This document shows, one piece after another, positions 1 through 10,745 of a stretch of DNA of 64,000 nucleotides (position 1 is its first letter; each line of letters opens with the position of its first letter). A program made the translations under genes and the position numbers. A model generated the notes under the pieces. The model was not told the DNA's origin, made no database searches, and saw nothing but the letters and a program-made list of their open reading frames with translations. Origin of the DNA: Doryteuthis pealeii (Eukaryota > Mollusca > Cephalopoda > Myopsida > Loliginidae); the NCBI GenBank assembly GCA_023376005.1, contig CM042176.1:11378655-11442654 (forward strand), written 5' to 3'.

Positions 1-340
1 TGGGATCAACGCTGTTAAACATAACATAACACTAATAGTCCAGTGGGTTATTATCCTTGTACCCCACTTGTACTAGGTTAGTCACAAGGCCCTATTAACG
101 TGGGACCACCTATAAGCCGAGACTCATTGGTGGCGGGGTTAAAAATTGCGTCTATCCCCTCGGCATTCCCCCTCAAGAGGGGCGCCTCAGGCACTGGGCA
201 ATAAACCCAGCCCTACCCCTTTAAATCGAGGGGGGGGATGGCCCCCTGGGATTGACGTTCGTGATTTTGACCCGGGGCGGGCGCATACACCTGACCCCAT
301 GGGGGTCTAATAGTCCAGTGGCCGAAGCCACTGGATCCTG
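1..340 (+). repeat. R330 dispersed repeat, copy 1
   Basis: A GC-richer, non-coding repeat. It shares with 23195-23515 a block from the ACCCCACTTGTA motif through two CCCTC/GAGGG pairings to a final CCAGTGGCCGAAGCC box. The ends of the element are not resolved because the window begins inside it. No open frame is conserved between the copies. Its class is unknown; internal complementary CCCTC/GAGGG and CCAGTGG/CCACTGG segments suggest RNA or DNA secondary structure. Confidence 0.6.
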
Positions 341-480
341 CATTGTATGTTATATATCAAGAAATAAATGTTTACATAGTATATGGTGTGAATAATTTGC
401 ATAACGGTTTTAAGAAAACCGTGTTTAATAAATAATTACTGGGTGTTATTGATCTCTAATATTATTGTTTCATTCTCCAA
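340..480 (-). repeat. K-family repeat, 3' fragment
   Basis: This is the reverse complement of the segment at 4715-4860 and of 62810-62945, matching through the blocks TATATATCAAGAAATAAATG and ACCGTGTTTAATAAATAATT. It is non-coding and AT-rich. Confidence 0.55.
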
Positions 481-937
481 CATATGAATGATTTCATTGT
501 AGTGAAAGGGAAGACTTACCTCGTGGGGCAAAGTGTGTGCGAACCTGTCTCGCTTGCAGGGTGAGTGGAAATGTGTGGTTGGGTAGTGTTGACTAGCATA
601 CTGTCAAATGGAGAAGCCGGAGTGGAGGGAAGGTGTCTTCTTATAGGATAGTACAGATGCATTGTAGGTAAGTGAATGGACATAAAAGATACCTGCTTAC
701 CCTGCTAGAGGGGAAGTCATTCAGTGAACAGGAGTCAGTCAGTCAGGAAGAAAAAAATGAGGGAAGAGAAAGGAAAGCAGAAACGGAGAAGAGGAGGAGA
801 AAGAAAAAAATAGGAGGAAAGGAGGGAAACACAGGATAGCTCAAGTTTTTTTTTTTCAGGCTAAAAAGTGACGCCTAAGAGAAAGACTGACGAAACAATA
901 TTTATATAGAAACCAATTAAAATATAATTAAAATAAG
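481..937. other. Unassigned, possible LTR-like stretch
   Basis: No coding potential is seen. A TATA-like ACATAAAAGA at about 680, a repeated CAGTCAGTCAG near 735 and a long purine-rich tract (740-840) resemble the U3/R part of an LTR. The region 8880-9340 has a similar TATAAAAGG followed by GAGTCAGTCAGGAGG. No terminal TG...CA with a duplication could be established, so the LTR reading is weak. Confidence 0.2.
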
Positions 938-1475
938 GGGGCTATTCGCAGAATTGTGTCCCGTCCTCCTGCCTTAAAAAACGCTAGGCGGTGATAGCTG
1001 AAAAAACAACCCTACCTACGAATGAATAGGAATACCGGAAAAAATATTTGGATTTTTTATTTGTAATTGATTGTTGGAAAAAAAATTAGAATAAAATGAA
1101 AATACAAAAAAAAAAAATTTATTTTAGTGGATTGAAGGCGTTTTTTTTATCAACAAATTATTTTTTTTAATGGTCTGAAGGCGTTAAAAGTAAGCCATAT
1201 TTTTATCGACAAGTAAATGTAAATATTTATCCCCCCTCTTAATATCTTAAAGAGGAGGAGGGTTAAAATATTTACATTTTCTTGTTGAAAAAAGACTGGA
1301 GGGGGTAAAATATTGCATTAACTTTTCAGGAAAAAACGCCTTAAGCGCTGCTTGCTTTTTGTTCAGCAGGCACCGCTTCAGCTAGGGACTTCATTTGTAG
1401 GGGGCAGGGGTTGCTTTTTCAGCTATCACCGCCTAGCGTTTTTTAAGGCCGGGACGCAATTCTGCGAATAGCCCC
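938..1475. mobile_element. TIR DNA element (MITE-like) with 8-bp duplication
   Basis: The ends are inverted copies starting GGGGCTATTCGCAGAATTG and continuing for about 80 bp, including the TTTTTTAAGG/AAAAAACGC-type blocks. Directly outside lies an identical 8-bp direct repeat, AAAATAAG (930-937 and 1476-1483). An 8-bp duplication is typical of hAT, P and Merlin-type transposases. The 538-bp interior is low complexity and encodes no transposase, so it is non-autonomous. A second, inner inverted pair (about 1195-1300, AAATGTAAATATTT) lies in the middle. Confidence 0.8.
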
Positions 1476-1483
1476 AAAATAAG

Positions 1484-2027
1484 TTTAATCTTTTTATTTG
1501 CATTCTTATTTAATTTCGTTAGTCTTTCTAATTTAATATATTTTATTATATTAAAACTTAAATACTTACGCCCGGTGGAGAGCTCATATTCTTGCTAGTT
1601 CAACTAAAAAAAATGCCCAAATCCTAACCCTTGCTTCATGCATATCATCTGGTTTTGAGGAAATCTAAGGGGAAATAACTCATGACTGACTTATTCCAAG
1701 CTGTTTATTCTTAGTCTTATTTCCGGATCTCCTGTTATTTATTTGCCATTCGTAAAAACAAAACAACCGTTTAGAGTGGTGTTTTTTAACCTTTTTTTTG
1801 GGCCGTGGCCCCCTTCAACCCAATATGAGTTCTTTGGACCCTCCCCCCCCAAAAAAAATCTTATAGCTCCAAAGAGGGCATATGCCCCCCCTCCTCCTGA
1901 AAACCCTCTGAATTAAAGAATAAATTAGGAGTTTTAAATTTTAAGAAATTAAAAACTGAAAACGTCTACTTTGCATAGATCAGATTAAAAAAAACAAAAG
2001 AGATGTTAACAAAATGACTTAGATTTA
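1484..2027. other. AT-rich sequence without a recognised gene
   Basis: 1490-1580 is a reverse-strand fragment of the K-family 5' part (matching 10665-10735). The remainder has poly-T and poly-C runs and no plausible coding sequence. Confidence 0.35.
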
Positions 2028-2440
2028 CGAGCAAATATATGCACCCTCCGGGTTCAAGTATTTAAGTAATAATAAAATATCATATTAATTTAGAAAGGCT
2101 AATGAAACTAAATAAGAATGCAGATAAAAAAAGATTTGAAACAGAGGTGGGTATGATCGAAAAATAGTACAACTGAAATTTACTCTTCCATCACTCCCGT
2201 CTTTCATTGCTAAATTTTCCTAATTTAACTATTTAGTAAATTAGGAAGTAAAGAATAAAATGACAGTTATTTCTTTTTGTTAATGGATTTCTTTTAAGAT
2301 TTAACTCCGAGATTTTTGCTCATATTTATTAAGATAAAAAAACAAACAATCAATAACGCCAAGCACATATTTATTAAAATCAAATTTTTAATATCAATAT
2401 GCAAATTAACCTTCCTGTTTATATATAATCACTATTGAGA
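2028..2440 (+). repeat. K-family repeat, 5' part
   Basis: Collinear with 44940-45340. Shared blocks include the start GCAAATATATGCA, the CCGGGTGCAAG-like box, the ACTCCCGTCTTTCATTG box and ATATTAATATGCAAATTA-like sequence. It is truncated before the 3' GTTTCGGTTACAG end. No conserved reading frame. Confidence 0.65.
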
Positions 2441-2443
2441 ATT

Positions 2444-2663
2444 CTGAGGTAGGGGGGTTATCGTCCTTGTCTAAGAGCCTCTGTTCAAAACAACCAATCA
2501 CAAGCTAGAATACTTTGGCGGTAAACCCAAAGTGTAAAACTCATCCTTTTTCTGCTCGACCAGCATCGAAGACAGACCACAAATTGAACGTCTCTCATAT
2601 CCAGCATTGCGACAGAGAAGCCGTAGCAGGGGATCCGATAATTCACCCTACCTCAGGAGTCAG
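2444..2663. mobile_element. Possible short TIR element
   Basis: The ends carry imperfect inverted CTGAGGTAGGG...TTATCG / CGATAATTCACCCTACCTCAG. No target duplication was found. Non-coding. Confidence 0.35.
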
Positions 2664-2961
2664 CTAAGTTTTTTTTACAAATTATCTACATTTGTGCAGA
2701 CACACTAAAAGTTTGCAACCTTTATTGTTATATATATTCTGTAATACAAGTCTTTATTCCTATTTCAAGTTTGTTCGTTTTATTCTTAACTCTTGAACTG
2801 TCTGCCACCATTCGTGGTTAAAATCTTTATAACACAATTGCATGCTTTTGTGTCCAGTGACAGTTGTACCAAATTTTCTTGGTATATTTTACTTGTATGA
2901 TGGGATATTTCAAAATTAACTATCTTTTCACCTCAGAATTCATTCTATTCAAATAAGTCGA

Positions 2962-3192
2962 CATGGAGTGGCCTATTGTCAGTATCGGCCAGACAGTGAG
3001 GGAGTTTATCCCCTTTTCGCTAGACCAGGGAGATTGTTTTTGTGTCTGAGGAAGAGCGTCACACCTACTATCAGCTCCCCATTTCACCACACAGATCCAA
3101 GCTGCGCTACTCATATCCAGAGTTGGCGAGGATCAGTATTGAACCCGGAACCTTGTGGTTCCTAGGCGAATATTTTACCAACTGAGCTAAAA
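2962..3192 (-). mobile_element. S2 tRNA-derived SINE (degenerate)
   Basis: Read on the minus strand it starts with a tRNA-like head (TTAGCTCAGTTGG..., B-box-like GGTTC near 3150) and continues through the same body as 60240-60495: CGCTCTTCCTCAGACAC, AATCTCCCTGG, CCTCACTGTCTGGCCGATAC. Polymerase III internal promoter boxes are known for this class. This copy has lost part of the head and is probably inactive. Confidence 0.75.
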
Positions 3193-3194
3193 AT

Positions 3195-3589
3195 CTGAGT
3201 CCTTCTACTCAATTATAATGAACTAACCATCAGTTTTTGTACTTTACTTGGATGTGATGAGAGAGCCACTGTGAGTAGGCAAAAGAATATCCTTGTTATA
3301 TTACTTTAGGCCACCCCGACGACTTTATTTTACTTTTTACTTTCATTATTATAATCTGAGTCCTTCTGCTTACAGTAAGATTGCAGTAGTGAGAGAGCCA
3401 CAGTGAGCGGCTTAAAGTAGGCAAAGGGTTTAAGGGGGGGGGTGCTTGAAAAATTCTTCTGCTCAATTATAATGAATTAACCATCAGTTTTTGTACTTTA
3501 CTTGGATGTGATGAGAGAGCCGCTGTGAGTGGTTTAAAGTAGGCAAAAAAACACCCTTGTTATCACTTCATCGTGAATTGTTCTTACAT
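3195..3589. repeat. Partly duplicated 110-bp segment
   Basis: The block TCAATTATAATGAA...CTTTACTTGGATGTGATGAGAGAGCC...GTGAGT...AGGCAAAA occurs at about 3207-3290 and again at 3466-3550. A shorter part of it lies at 3365-3430. The copies look like tandem duplicates downstream of the S2 SINE. No coding sequence. Confidence 0.55.
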
Positions 3590-4480
3590 TTATTCCATAG
3601 CCCTGTCAGCTGCAGCTTTAGAATACACTGACTGCAACTCTGCAGAGGAGTATCCCCCCCCCAGTGTGGGGGGCCACCTGTTGGCCATGGTTGACAACCC
3701 ATAATGCTTAAGGGTGGAATCCTGGTGGTTGAGCAGTCCATGACATGCAACACTCCACTTACTTTAGCTAGACAGGCGGTCGGAGAGGCCCCCTCCGATC
3801 AATCGGCTGGTCATGTTAAGCCTGAGCACCTATATGATTGCCCCAACCCTATTGCCCTTATGGCAACCCCAACTCATTTTATCATATATATATTTACCAA
3901 CCCCTCTCCATGAGCAGGATGTGACACAAGGTCAATTTCTTAAGCGGAGTTCAACAGGTTTGAATTCAGAGTTTTCCTTCTCCTAGACCGGTTGCCTAAC
4001 CAAGGTTAAAGAGCCCAGTCTATCCATTTATCCATAGCCAGAGGGAGAGTAGGATTCATACCTTTCCAAAGGGTATTAACGCTAAGTGAAATGCAATTAG
4101 CACGTTCAGGATTTGAACTCGGGGCGACGAGTCCATTTCCCATGACTTTAACCATTACACCACGCGCTTCCCACCACTTTATATGTGCTAGAAGGTGGTG
4201 GCAGAGGGTTTTAATGTCCTGGGAAAGACGTTAAAACCTATCTGATGGTGAGGTTCCAGTTCTGGAGGTTTGGAGAATGTGGAGTACCCTTTCATCACCA
4301 TTGCTCCCTGATCCATTCTGACCTGGAGTGGTAGTACCTGTTAGGGTCCCATCTATGGGTTGAATAGAAAAATATGTTTATAAAAAAAATTGAGTGTCCA
4401 TTAAGAATGAATTTATTTCAAAACTTTTTCAGCATTAAATGACCCACTGAGGTTGATATGCCGTAAAACAAAACAATCCA
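3590..4480 (-). repeat. R600 dispersed repeat, interrupted by a SINE
   Basis: The two halves (3590-3885 and 4173-4480) together match the uninterrupted copies at 16135-16735 and 29240-29845 in reverse order. Shared blocks include CTCTGCAGAGG, GACATGCAACACT, GGGTCCCATCTATGGGTT and the ATATGCCGTAAAACAAAAC terminus. The family is high-copy here (about a dozen copies or fragments), non-coding and unclassified. The break is occupied by the S1 SINE at 3889-4172, so the R600 copy is older. Confidence 0.75.
3889..4172 (-). mobile_element. S1 tRNA-derived SINE
   Basis: On the minus strand the head reads GCGTGGTGTAATGGTTAAAG (A box) and, about 35 bp on, GAGTTCAAATCC (B box). A body common to all S1 copies follows, ending in TGTCACATCCTGCTC and (TA)n. 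The TTTAT(C)ATATA sequence on both sides resembles an imperfect target duplication. Confidence 0.85.
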
Positions 4481-4554
4481 AATATTTATTCCATACAAGG
4501 AAACAATATATTTAACCAACAATCGTTCTTTAACACCTGCTTAACCTTGAAAAT

Positions 4555-4700
4555 GTCACGGACTGCTCAACCACCAGGATTCCATCCTTAAGCATCACAG
4601 ATTGCCCTCAACAGCTAACAGGTGGGGCCATGGGGGTGATGGTCTACCCCTCTACAGAGGTGCAGTTGGTGTATTTTCAAGCTTTGGCCAAAAGGGCTTT
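4555..4700 (+). repeat. R600 fragment
   Basis: Contains the R600 blocks GACTGCTCAACCACCAGG, TCCTTAAGCATCAC and CTCTACAGAGGTGCAG in the plus orientation, opposite to the neighbouring copy. Confidence 0.65.
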
Positions 4701-4714
4701 AATACGTTGGAGAA

Positions 4715-5075
4715 TAAAACAATAATATTAGAGATCAATAACACCAAGTAATTATTTATTAAACATGGTTTTGTTAAAACCAGTATGCAAATTAACCACA
4801 CCATATATCATGTAAACCTTTATTTCTTAGTGATATATAAGACACATTGCAGGATTTTAAATGCATTAATAACATAGGCTGTTTTGAGGCAAATCTAACT
4901 CAGATTTTCATAGAGACAACATTAATAAATGAGATTTATTCTATGTATTTATTGTTTTGACTATAAATTAAATGCTCAGTGATAAACTTACGCAATTCCT
5001 GAGGGCACTGTGACGTGAGCAGTGATGTAGTTTCGGTTGCAGACAGACAGACACCGAATCTCCATTGAAATAAGA
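4715..5075 (+). repeat. K-family variant (K2)
   Basis: Runs from AATAATATTAGAGATCAATA to the GTAGTTTCGGTTGCAGACAG / ATCTCCATTGAAATAAG terminus shared with 45520-45570, 58235-58270 and 63335-63380. AT-rich and non-coding. Confidence 0.65.
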
Positions 5076-5261
5076 CTTTTTTTTTTTTTTTGTAGTTTTA
5101 TATAAAAAGCATAGATTTTCCAAGGGCACTGATACTACACTTTGATCTTAGACAGAAGTACCACAGTGACATTTTGATCCAAGATAGAGCGCACAGATAC
5201 TGCAGTCTGATCCTAGTTATAGGAATTATATAAGAATTATATAAGAATTATATAAGGTATA

Positions 5262-5820
5262 AAAATGTTGGTAATTTATGAGGATGTGCATCCCGGTCTC
5301 CTGCCTCAGGAATTGCTACCCGGTGACTATTAAAATAACGTCCCCAGCTATGTCGGTGTTATTTGAAAGAAAACAACCAACTTATAGCATTAAATATATT
5401 TTAGAGGGGGGGCTTCTCTTTTTTGGCGTAATTCTTATTTATTTATCGTAATTTGTCGTAATTCTTGTTCATTTATAGAAATTTGTCGTAATTCTTGTTT
5501 AGATATGAAGATGGATATATAATTTGGAATAGACTGAGATAGATAGATAAACAAAATAATATAGATAGATATGAACAAATGGAGATAGATAGATAGATAT
5601 TTTCTACAAGTAAATGTATTTGTGGGGTGTCGCAAGAATTACGACAAAAAAGAATTTTTGTCGTAATTCTTGTTTATTTAAACTAAAAACAAGACATTAA
5701 ACAAACATGAATAAAAGAAAATCTGAGACGACATAGCTGAGGACGTTATTTTAATAGTCACCGGGTAGCAATTTCTGAGGCAGGAGACCGGGACGCACTT
5801 CCTCATAAATTACCAGAATT
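5262..5820. mobile_element. TIR DNA element, about 560 bp
   Basis: About 90-bp terminal inverted repeats: GGTAATTTATGAGG, CCCGGTCTCCTGCCTCAG and GCTACCCGGTGACTATT at the left, complementary to 5730-5820 at the right. The interior holds several copies of a GTCGTAATTCTTG motif and a GATA-rich stretch but no transposase. No clear target duplication. Similar in style to the 938-1475 element (both have CCTGCC...GGTGA near the TIR) but distinct in sequence. Confidence 0.7.
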
Positions 5821-5839
5821 TTTATAAGAATTAGCTAGA

Positions 5840-6445
5840 ACATGATAATAGTCGTAACAGGGGCAGATAACTCCGCATTGTTGTGATTTAAACAAAGTTT
5901 ATACGTGAAAACCTTGAGAAAGGTATATGCCGATATGAAGTATTAAAGACATAAAATACATATACTTAGTTAAACTGAGCAATAATCATATAAACGATTT
6001 TATCTTAATTTCATTGATGTTTATATGTAACTATAAACTTGCTATACAACGCATAAATCTAACTTTTAAGCCATTTCCCATGTAGACGTCTTAGCGATAA
6101 AACATAATTAAACAAAAAATAAAATTCGCTTTAAAAGAAAGCAGACCTTAGAACATAGTACACTTAATTAATTAACTAATAATGTTTTAAAATTCTTCAT
6201 CATTATTACAAATTTTCTTTAAATGAATTAATGTAGGGATATAGTCTTTATAGATAATCTTTTAAAATTTTCAACGGCCGTAATTTAGCGGACTAAGGGA
6301 GGTAACTTTTGTAGACAAGTTTATACAAACGAACGAAATGATGTAATGATTTTTAAATAAAAAACATGGATGATAAATAATTATGTAGAAAAACCAGAAA
6401 TATCTATTAATAATGGAGATTCGCTGTCTATCTGTCTGTAACCGA
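5840..6445 (-). repeat. K-family variant, reverse orientation
   Basis: The plus strand near 6410-6455 reads AATGGAGATTCGCTGTC...GTAACCGAAACTACGTCA. This is the reverse complement of the K terminus at 5030-5070. The rest is AT-rich and only loosely alignable by eye. Confidence 0.45.
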
Positions 6446-6589
6446 AACTACGTCATTGCTTACGTCACAACGCCCAAAATTATTTATACATAGAATAAAG
6501 AACAACGTTGAAGATTTCTCTGAATTTTTGAGATGAGGCTTGACTTGTGACACTGGAGGAATTAAAAATTATCTATATTTAAAAGAAAA

Positions 6590-6832
6590 CTTTATTACAT
6601 GTTGATTGAATACAGAAGGTCAAAAGAATTAGGTTCAAGGTTCTGTGATGGCTCCCAATTACAACAAGAAGGTTCCCGAGTCCGAGAAGGTTCCCGAATC
6701 CGACACAAACTACCTGAAGAAGGTTGGAGGGCACATCGGCCGAAACGTTGTACAAATAACAATGAAGCTGAGGACAATAGTCCGAATAATATAAATAATA
6801 CTAATGTTGAAGATGATGCTTTTTAAGTAAGT
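6590..6832 (+). repeat. PEV repeat copy with hammerhead-like core
   Basis: Tandem 20-24-nt motifs (AAGAAGGTTCCCGAGTCC) are followed by CTGAAGA (6714-6720), GGTTG, GAGGGCACAT, CGGCC and GAAAC, then GAGGACAATAGTCCGAATAAT-like sequence. The block from CTGAAGA to GAAA can fold as a hammerhead-type helix II. The same arrangement is found at 8650-8678 and 62387-62418. Short open frames here are by-products of the repeat. Confidence 0.65.
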
Positions 6833-6989
6833 AATTTTTTCAAAAATCAATCTTTTTTGAATATTCAATATTAATATCAATAAAATCAATGAAATCTGTC
6901 CCTTATAATACAATATTTGAATCCTTTCCATTAGTGACAAGATTCAAAATAATTATTTAATAAATAATTTATAGATACATGCAATATTT

Positions 6990-7650
6990 TATTTGTGGAG
7001 GACAGAGCTAAGTTTCCATTTCAAATTGTCTTATTTTTTACTCCTTTAATAAATTTGATGATTTTACTTATGATGCAAACCCTCTGACATTGAATTTTTA
7101 ATTCCCACCAATATCTTTCAAAAATTAATTTTCACACCAATTAAAAACTTAAAAATAAATATCTTATCTGTATCTAATTGATATTGTATTAGATTAATAA
7201 AAAAATACATTCGGTTATTTCCTATAACTCCAACATAAACAAAGGGGAACCACTCTTGACTGATAAATTATTTATTTATTTTCCCATTAAACTAACCCTA
7301 AACCCTAACACTAACCCTAACCCTAACCCTAACCCCATCTTCTTTTTTCCTAGTAGATCAATAAATAAATAAATGATTTATCAGTCAAGAGTGGTTCCCC
7401 ACCACAAATAACCATACTTTCTATATATTTGTTTTATTATATTTTATTCTTTATACTAGCAAAATAAAAAGACACCCTCCGGGCGATGTAAAAATAATTT
7501 TTTGAAAGATATTGCCTGAGGGGATGGGAGCTGAAAATTTAATGTCATAGAGTGTGTACCATAAGTATGTAAAATCGTCAAATTTATTAAAGGAGTAAAA
7601 AAAAAAAGAAAGAAAGAAAGAAAGACAATTTGAAATGGAAACAGTTCCGA
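6990..7650. mobile_element. Outer inverted-repeat element nested around a MITE
   Basis: 6995-7135 (TTTCAAATTGTCTT, CTCCTTTAATAAATTTGA, ATATCTTTCAAAAA) is inverted at 7490-7640. The arms are about 140 bp and surround the smaller palindromic element at 7236-7403. No coding capacity. Confidence 0.65.
7236..7403. mobile_element. Palindromic MITE with telomere-like core
   Basis: The termini GGGGAACCACTCTTGACTGA and TCAGTCAAGAGTGGTTCCCC are perfect inverted copies. The arms extend into ATTTATTTATT, and the loop carries seven tandem or near-tandem CCCTAA units (about 7297-7335). Target duplication not certain. Confidence 0.75.
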
Positions 7651-7979
7651 TAACTTTAAATATTATATTAGAATAAAACAATCTATATATAAATATATAA
7701 CGCTGGGGATCTATTTATTGAAACAATGAGGATTGTCTAATGTTGCATGCTCACATTTTGAGTATATTTAATCTATGTTATGACGTTGGATTATGTGTTG
7801 GGTAATGTGACGTAAACAGTGACGCAGTTTTTGTTACAGACAAAAACCGGAAGCGAATCTCCATTATTAATAGATGTTTTTGTTTTTAAGTTGTTTATTT
7901 CTATTCTTCTTATTTGTATTTCTCATTTGTCATTTTTTTGTTTTGTATTATCTGGTATAAATTTACTTTATTTTTTAAT

Positions 7980-8020
7980 CATTTCTTAATTTAAAAAATA
8001 TATATATATATATATATATA
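7980..8020. repeat. (TA)n microsatellite
   Basis: An uninterrupted TA dinucleotide run. Many similar tracts occur in the window, for example 12510-12550, 12655-12690, 13000-13042, 14880-14915, 42100-42155, 48070-48108, 58400-58440, 59030-59058 and 63500-63530. Confidence 0.9.
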
Positions 8021-8195
8021 TTGTAGATTTATGATATTTTTAAAAAGTTTTCTTATGAAAAAGGAGGTGTAAAAAGTTTTTTTTAAACCTCTTCTAGGGT
8101 GTGGATTTGGTATCTGAACATTAGATACATAAATAAAAGTAATCTCCCCTTGTTTGTTTCACTTTGAGGAAGCCTTATGTTTTGGTCGGCCATTT

Positions 8196-8370
8196 TCATT
8201 TCACCGTTAATCTACACTGAAAATATGAATTTGTTCGAATCAATACAACTGCATGTTTTAACACAAAAATATCATTTTATGATATTTTTGTGTTAAAACA
8301 TTCAGTTGTATTGATTCAAACAAATTTGTATTTTCTGTGTAGATTTATGGTGAAATGAAAATTAAACTTT
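8196..8370. mobile_element. Near-perfect fold-back element
   Basis: The sequence around the centre at about 8283 is a long palindrome: CAATACAACTGCATGTTTTA and its inverse, continuing outward to CATTTTCATTTCACC / GGTGAAATGAAAAT. Almost no loop. It contains no gene. Confidence 0.8.
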
Positions 8371-8439
8371 TATAAAAAAAACTTTTAGGGGTGTACTCAT
8401 TTATGAGTGACACTTTAATTCAATTTCTTTGAATTTTTT

Positions 8440-8745
8440 AGATAAGGCTTGATAATTTGGATTATTAGGATTATTAGGATTATTCGGTCTATTGTCCTCA
8501 TCTTTATTGTTATCTCCTCAATGTTGCAACTGATGTGCCCTCTGGCCTTCTTCAGGTATTTCTTGTCGGATTCAGGAAACTTCTCTTCGAACTCGAGAAC
8601 CTTCTTGTTGAATTCAGGAGTCTTCATGTTTTAGTTCAACAGGAAACCCCTGAAGAAGGCTGGAGGGCACAGCTGAAATGTTGTGTAGATAACAAAAAAA
8701 GATGTGGATAATAGTTTGAATAATCTGTTGTATATTGAAGATATT
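8440..8745. repeat. Inverted pair of PEV repeats
   Basis: 8440-8635 is a PEV copy on the minus strand; 8636-8745 is the 3' part of one on the plus strand. The minus-strand frame contains 7-residue PEF-KKV-type repeats followed by DKKYLKKA-GHIS, matching the frame at 62280-62416. The plus copy holds CTGAAGA (8650-8656), a GGCTG/CAGCT pairing and GAAA (8675-8678). Confidence 0.65.
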
Positions 8746-8879
8746 TAAAAGAAGGTGAAAACGGAAATAGGGTTCAAGGCAGGGAGAAGACGAAAAGAGT
8801 AACAAAGGACTTTTTTCTGGTAAAGCGAACAAAGAAGGATGGGTAACAATAAGTTCGGAAATAGATTTGTCCGCTGATA

Positions 8880-9340
8880 AAGATAACAAAAGAAAACGCG
8901 TAGGCGTTTAATATATATAAAAGGAAGTCAGGGATCCCAGGTCAGACAGAGAGTCAGTCAGGAGGCAGCAGACGGAGAACAAGTGAGCGACAGACGCTCA
9001 CGGTCCATTGCAGCCAATGGCTGTGGGACCCACCAGCCACCCTCCACCTCACCAATGCTAGTCATCCCAGCAGCAGTAGTAGTCATTGTCAACGCTCGCC
9101 ACCCACCAGCCGAGAAGAAGAAATAAAGTCAAAACTCCTACTATACGCATGTGTTGTGATTTTCTAAGTCCGACTACATACTTCGCCACGTGACCATATA
9201 TACCCGCAATGTATACAGATACACGATTTAGCAGCGTGAATTTGAAGCCGCTATATAACATATCGAGATTTCATGCCAGTATGCAACATATTGGAATTTA
9301 GTGCCAGTAAAGAAGGCGCTACGTAACAAATCCAAATAAT
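8880..9340 (+). mobile_element. Possible solo LTR
   Basis: TATATATAAAAGG at about 8910-8925 is followed 20-40 bp later by a GACAGAGAGTCAGTCAGGAGG initiator-like region. Then come a GC-richer 5' UTR-like segment and GAAATAAAG near 9120, which could be a poly(A) signal. Layout of promoter, R region and poly(A) signal fits an LTR, but boundaries and target duplication were not found. Confidence 0.3.
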
Positions 9341-9354
9341 CCAAATTATCAGTG

Positions 9355-9775
9355 TTAGAGTGGACCTGGGAGCAATTGTGATGAAGGGGTGCTCCACATT
9401 CCCCAAACCTCCAGAACTAGAACCTCACCATCAGATAGAGTTTAACGTCATTCCCAGGACATGAAGATCCTCAGCCACCGTCTTCTAGCACCCATATGAT
9501 AAAAAGGGTTGGGGCTTGCCATCAGGCAATAGGGTTGGGGCAATCATATAGGTGCTAGGGCTTGACGTGACCAGCTGATTGATCGACGGGGGCCTCTCCG
9601 ACCACCCGTCTAGCCCAAGTAAGGGCCAAAGGGGAGTGTTGCATGTTATGGACTACTCAACCACCTGGGTTCTATCCTTAAGCATCACGGGCAACAGGTG
9701 GCCCCATTGGGGGAGTCTGCAGAGGTGCAGTCGGTGTATTCTAACGTCCCTACTGACAGGGCGTACAGATATAGG
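9355..9775 (+). repeat. R600 repeat, plus orientation
   Basis: Matches 29395-29850: GTGATGAAGGGGTGCTCCAC, CCTCACCATCAGATAGAG, ATAAAAAGGGTTGGG and GCAGAGGTGCAGTCGGTG. The 5' third is missing. Confidence 0.75.
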
Positions 9776-9779
9776 TATT

Positions 9780-10114
9780 GAGTTAAAATTTAATTAAATA
9801 TTGATATTACAGTAAAAATGATTTAACTCTACAGCAGAGGCCACAGGTAATGAGAACACTTGATATAGTCTGGCATAAGGCTAACATTTTAGAGCGCTTG
9901 TTGAGAATTAAAATTATAATACTAACAAATTGCCTATAAAACATTAACTTGCTGAATATCATTAATACAGTAGGCGTTCTAGATATCTAAAACGTTTTGT
10001 CAAGTCTGGCACAAGTCAATGATAAAAGGGCACCCGGTGAAGAACAAATTCTATACAATAACAATGACTTGTAAGACTAGCTTGCTAATGATAATTCAAT
10101 GTGATTCACCTTTG
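9780..10114. other. No recognised feature
   Basis: AT-rich, no long open frame, and no repeat shared with the rest of the window that I could see. Confidence 0.3.
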
Positions 10115-10745
10115 TGTGTATATATCTTATTATAATGGAGATAGTGTGTTTTCTCTGTCTTAACTGAAACTATGTCACTACCCAAGTCACTATTTCTTTT
10201 GTTATTTACATCACAATCTCCATGATTTTATTTTTATTTAAATCTCAATTATTATAAAATTATTTAATATTATTAATACTATTAGCCTTAACCACGTACT
10301 AATAACAAGCAATTGTGTTTATATATACAACAAAATAGCAGTTTACAGTGTGAATGGGAAGGCTAATATGCATATTGATATTAAAAATTTGATTTTAATA
10401 AATATGGGCTTAGTATCATTGATTTCTAATTGTTTGGTTTTATCTTAATGAATAAAAGCAAAAAATCTTGGGGATAAATCTTAAAAGAAATCCATTAACA
10501 AAAAGAAATAACTGAAATTTTATTCTTTACTTCCTATTTTAACTAAATAGTTAAATTAGGAAAATTTACCAATGAAAGACGGGAGTAATGGAAGAGTAAG
10601 TTTCAGTTGTTCTATTTTTCGATTGTACCCCCCCCCTTGTTTCAAATCTTTTTATCTGCATTCTTATTTAGTTTCATTAGTCTTTCTAATTTAATATAAT
10701 GTTTTATTACATTAAAACTTAAATACTTGCACCCGGAGAGTGCAT
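10115..10745 (-). repeat. K-family repeat, near full length
   Basis: The reverse complement of 44930-45570 over its full span. It runs from the ATCTCCATTATAATAAGATA terminus, through ATTAATATCAATATGCATATT-like sequence, to GCACCCGGAGAGTGCATATA. About 630 bp without a conserved frame. It abuts the S3 SINE. Confidence 0.75.
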
